This document shows positions 5,733-5,886 of a stretch of 5,886 nucleotides of DNA, one piece after another. Source of the stretch: Bdellovibrionales bacterium. Lineage in GTDB: Bacteria > Bdellovibrionota > Bdellovibrionia > Bdellovibrionales > UBA840. The stretch lies in the NCBI GenBank assembly GCA_020434605.1, contig JAGRAL010000236.1, positions 1 through 5,886 on the forward strand, given 5' to 3'. Below the pieces are notes generated by a model. It had not been told where the DNA came from. It was given only the letters and a program-made list of their open reading frames with translations, and did not search any database. Every line of letters begins with the position of its first letter. Positions within the stretch are counted from its first letter, which is position 1. The translations under genes and the position numbers were made by a program.

Positions 5733-5886
5733 TTAACTAAAGTAAACGTAAAGAGGTTGTGCCAAAAAGCCTATTAGTACCAATGCTGCGTACAAAGAAC
5801 CCAAAAGCCTTACTTTTTTGTCATATTTTGGATGATTAAAACCCAACGTGCGCAGCGAAGAACTAAAACCATGACTCAAATGCAGC
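5733..5886 (-). CDS. sdhC: Succinate dehydrogenase cytochrome b558-type membrane subunit, C-terminal 50 residues
   Basis: The right edge holds the last 50 codons of a gene read leftward, ending in TAA at 5735-5733; the first base (5886) is part of a cut codon. The fragment starts LHLSHGFSSS and continues with LRTLGFNHPKY. This matches the last loop and helix of the B. subtilis / Wolinella-type SdhC/FrdC family, a five-helix protein binding two b haems and the quinone. His2 of the fragment (codon at 5882-5880) aligns by memory with B. subtilis SdhC His155, a haem ligand. A hydrophobic segment at fragment residues 27-49 is the last transmembrane helix. The 17-nt gap to sdhA shows one operon. 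Because this family uses one anchor subunit, no sdhD is expected, and none lies between sdhC and sdhA. The operon promoter is outside the window. Confidence 0.9.
   Translation of the reverse strand, partial: LHLSHGFSSSLRTLGFNHPKYDKKVRLLGSLYAALVLIGFLAQPLYVYFS

Overview
The window looks like ordinary chromosome from an A+T-rich Gram-negative bacterium. My best guess is the Bdellovibrionota (Bdellovibrio / Pseudobdellovibrio-like). That rests on three things: a SdhCAB operon of the B. subtilis/Bacteroidota type rather than the SdhCDAB type of most Proteobacteria, a gene set rich in short exported proteins with classic signal peptides, and a YceF-type Maf protein. The taxonomic call is inference from protein style and not a database result. 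There are no tRNA or rRNA genes, CRISPR arrays, insertion sequences or phage genes.

Layout, left to right. (1) 1-321, minus strand: the first 107 codons of a cytidine deaminase gene (cdd), running off the left edge. (2) 322-439: a 118-bp divergent intergenic region with a plausible sigma70-like promoter pointing right and a weaker candidate pointing left. (3) 440-3025, plus strand: a tight three-gene unit. It encodes an exported protein of 152 residues with an extremely tyrosine-rich tail, an exported subtilisin-like (S8) protein of 518 residues, and a Maf-family nucleotide pyrophosphatase. The first two genes are 4 nt apart and the second and third overlap by 4 nt (ATGA). Only the first gene has a strong Shine-Dalgarno sequence. 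(4) 3022-5886, minus strand: the succinate dehydrogenase (or fumarate reductase) genes sdhC (3' end only), sdhA and sdhB, transcribed leftward. The sdhB and maf genes converge and overlap by 4 bp at their stop codons. A 12-bp stem-loop lies in the last part of maf.

How the genes work together. SdhC, SdhA and SdhB form the membrane-bound respiratory complex II. The flavoprotein and iron-sulfur subunits keep every cofactor and active-site residue I looked for. Cdd and Maf are housekeeping nucleotide enzymes (pyrimidine salvage and clearing of non-canonical nucleotides).

The unusual part is the pair at 440-2459. The small secreted protein carries 19 Tyr in its last 53 residues, many in a strict every-second-residue register. 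Its partner has a subtilase fold with the catalytic Asp replaced by Glu and a beta-rich domain of about 145 residues inserted between the oxyanion Asn and the catalytic Ser. The pair could be a substrate or structural protein with its own processing or chaperone-like protease. That is a hypothesis from gene order and composition only, and it is the best candidate here for something undescribed.
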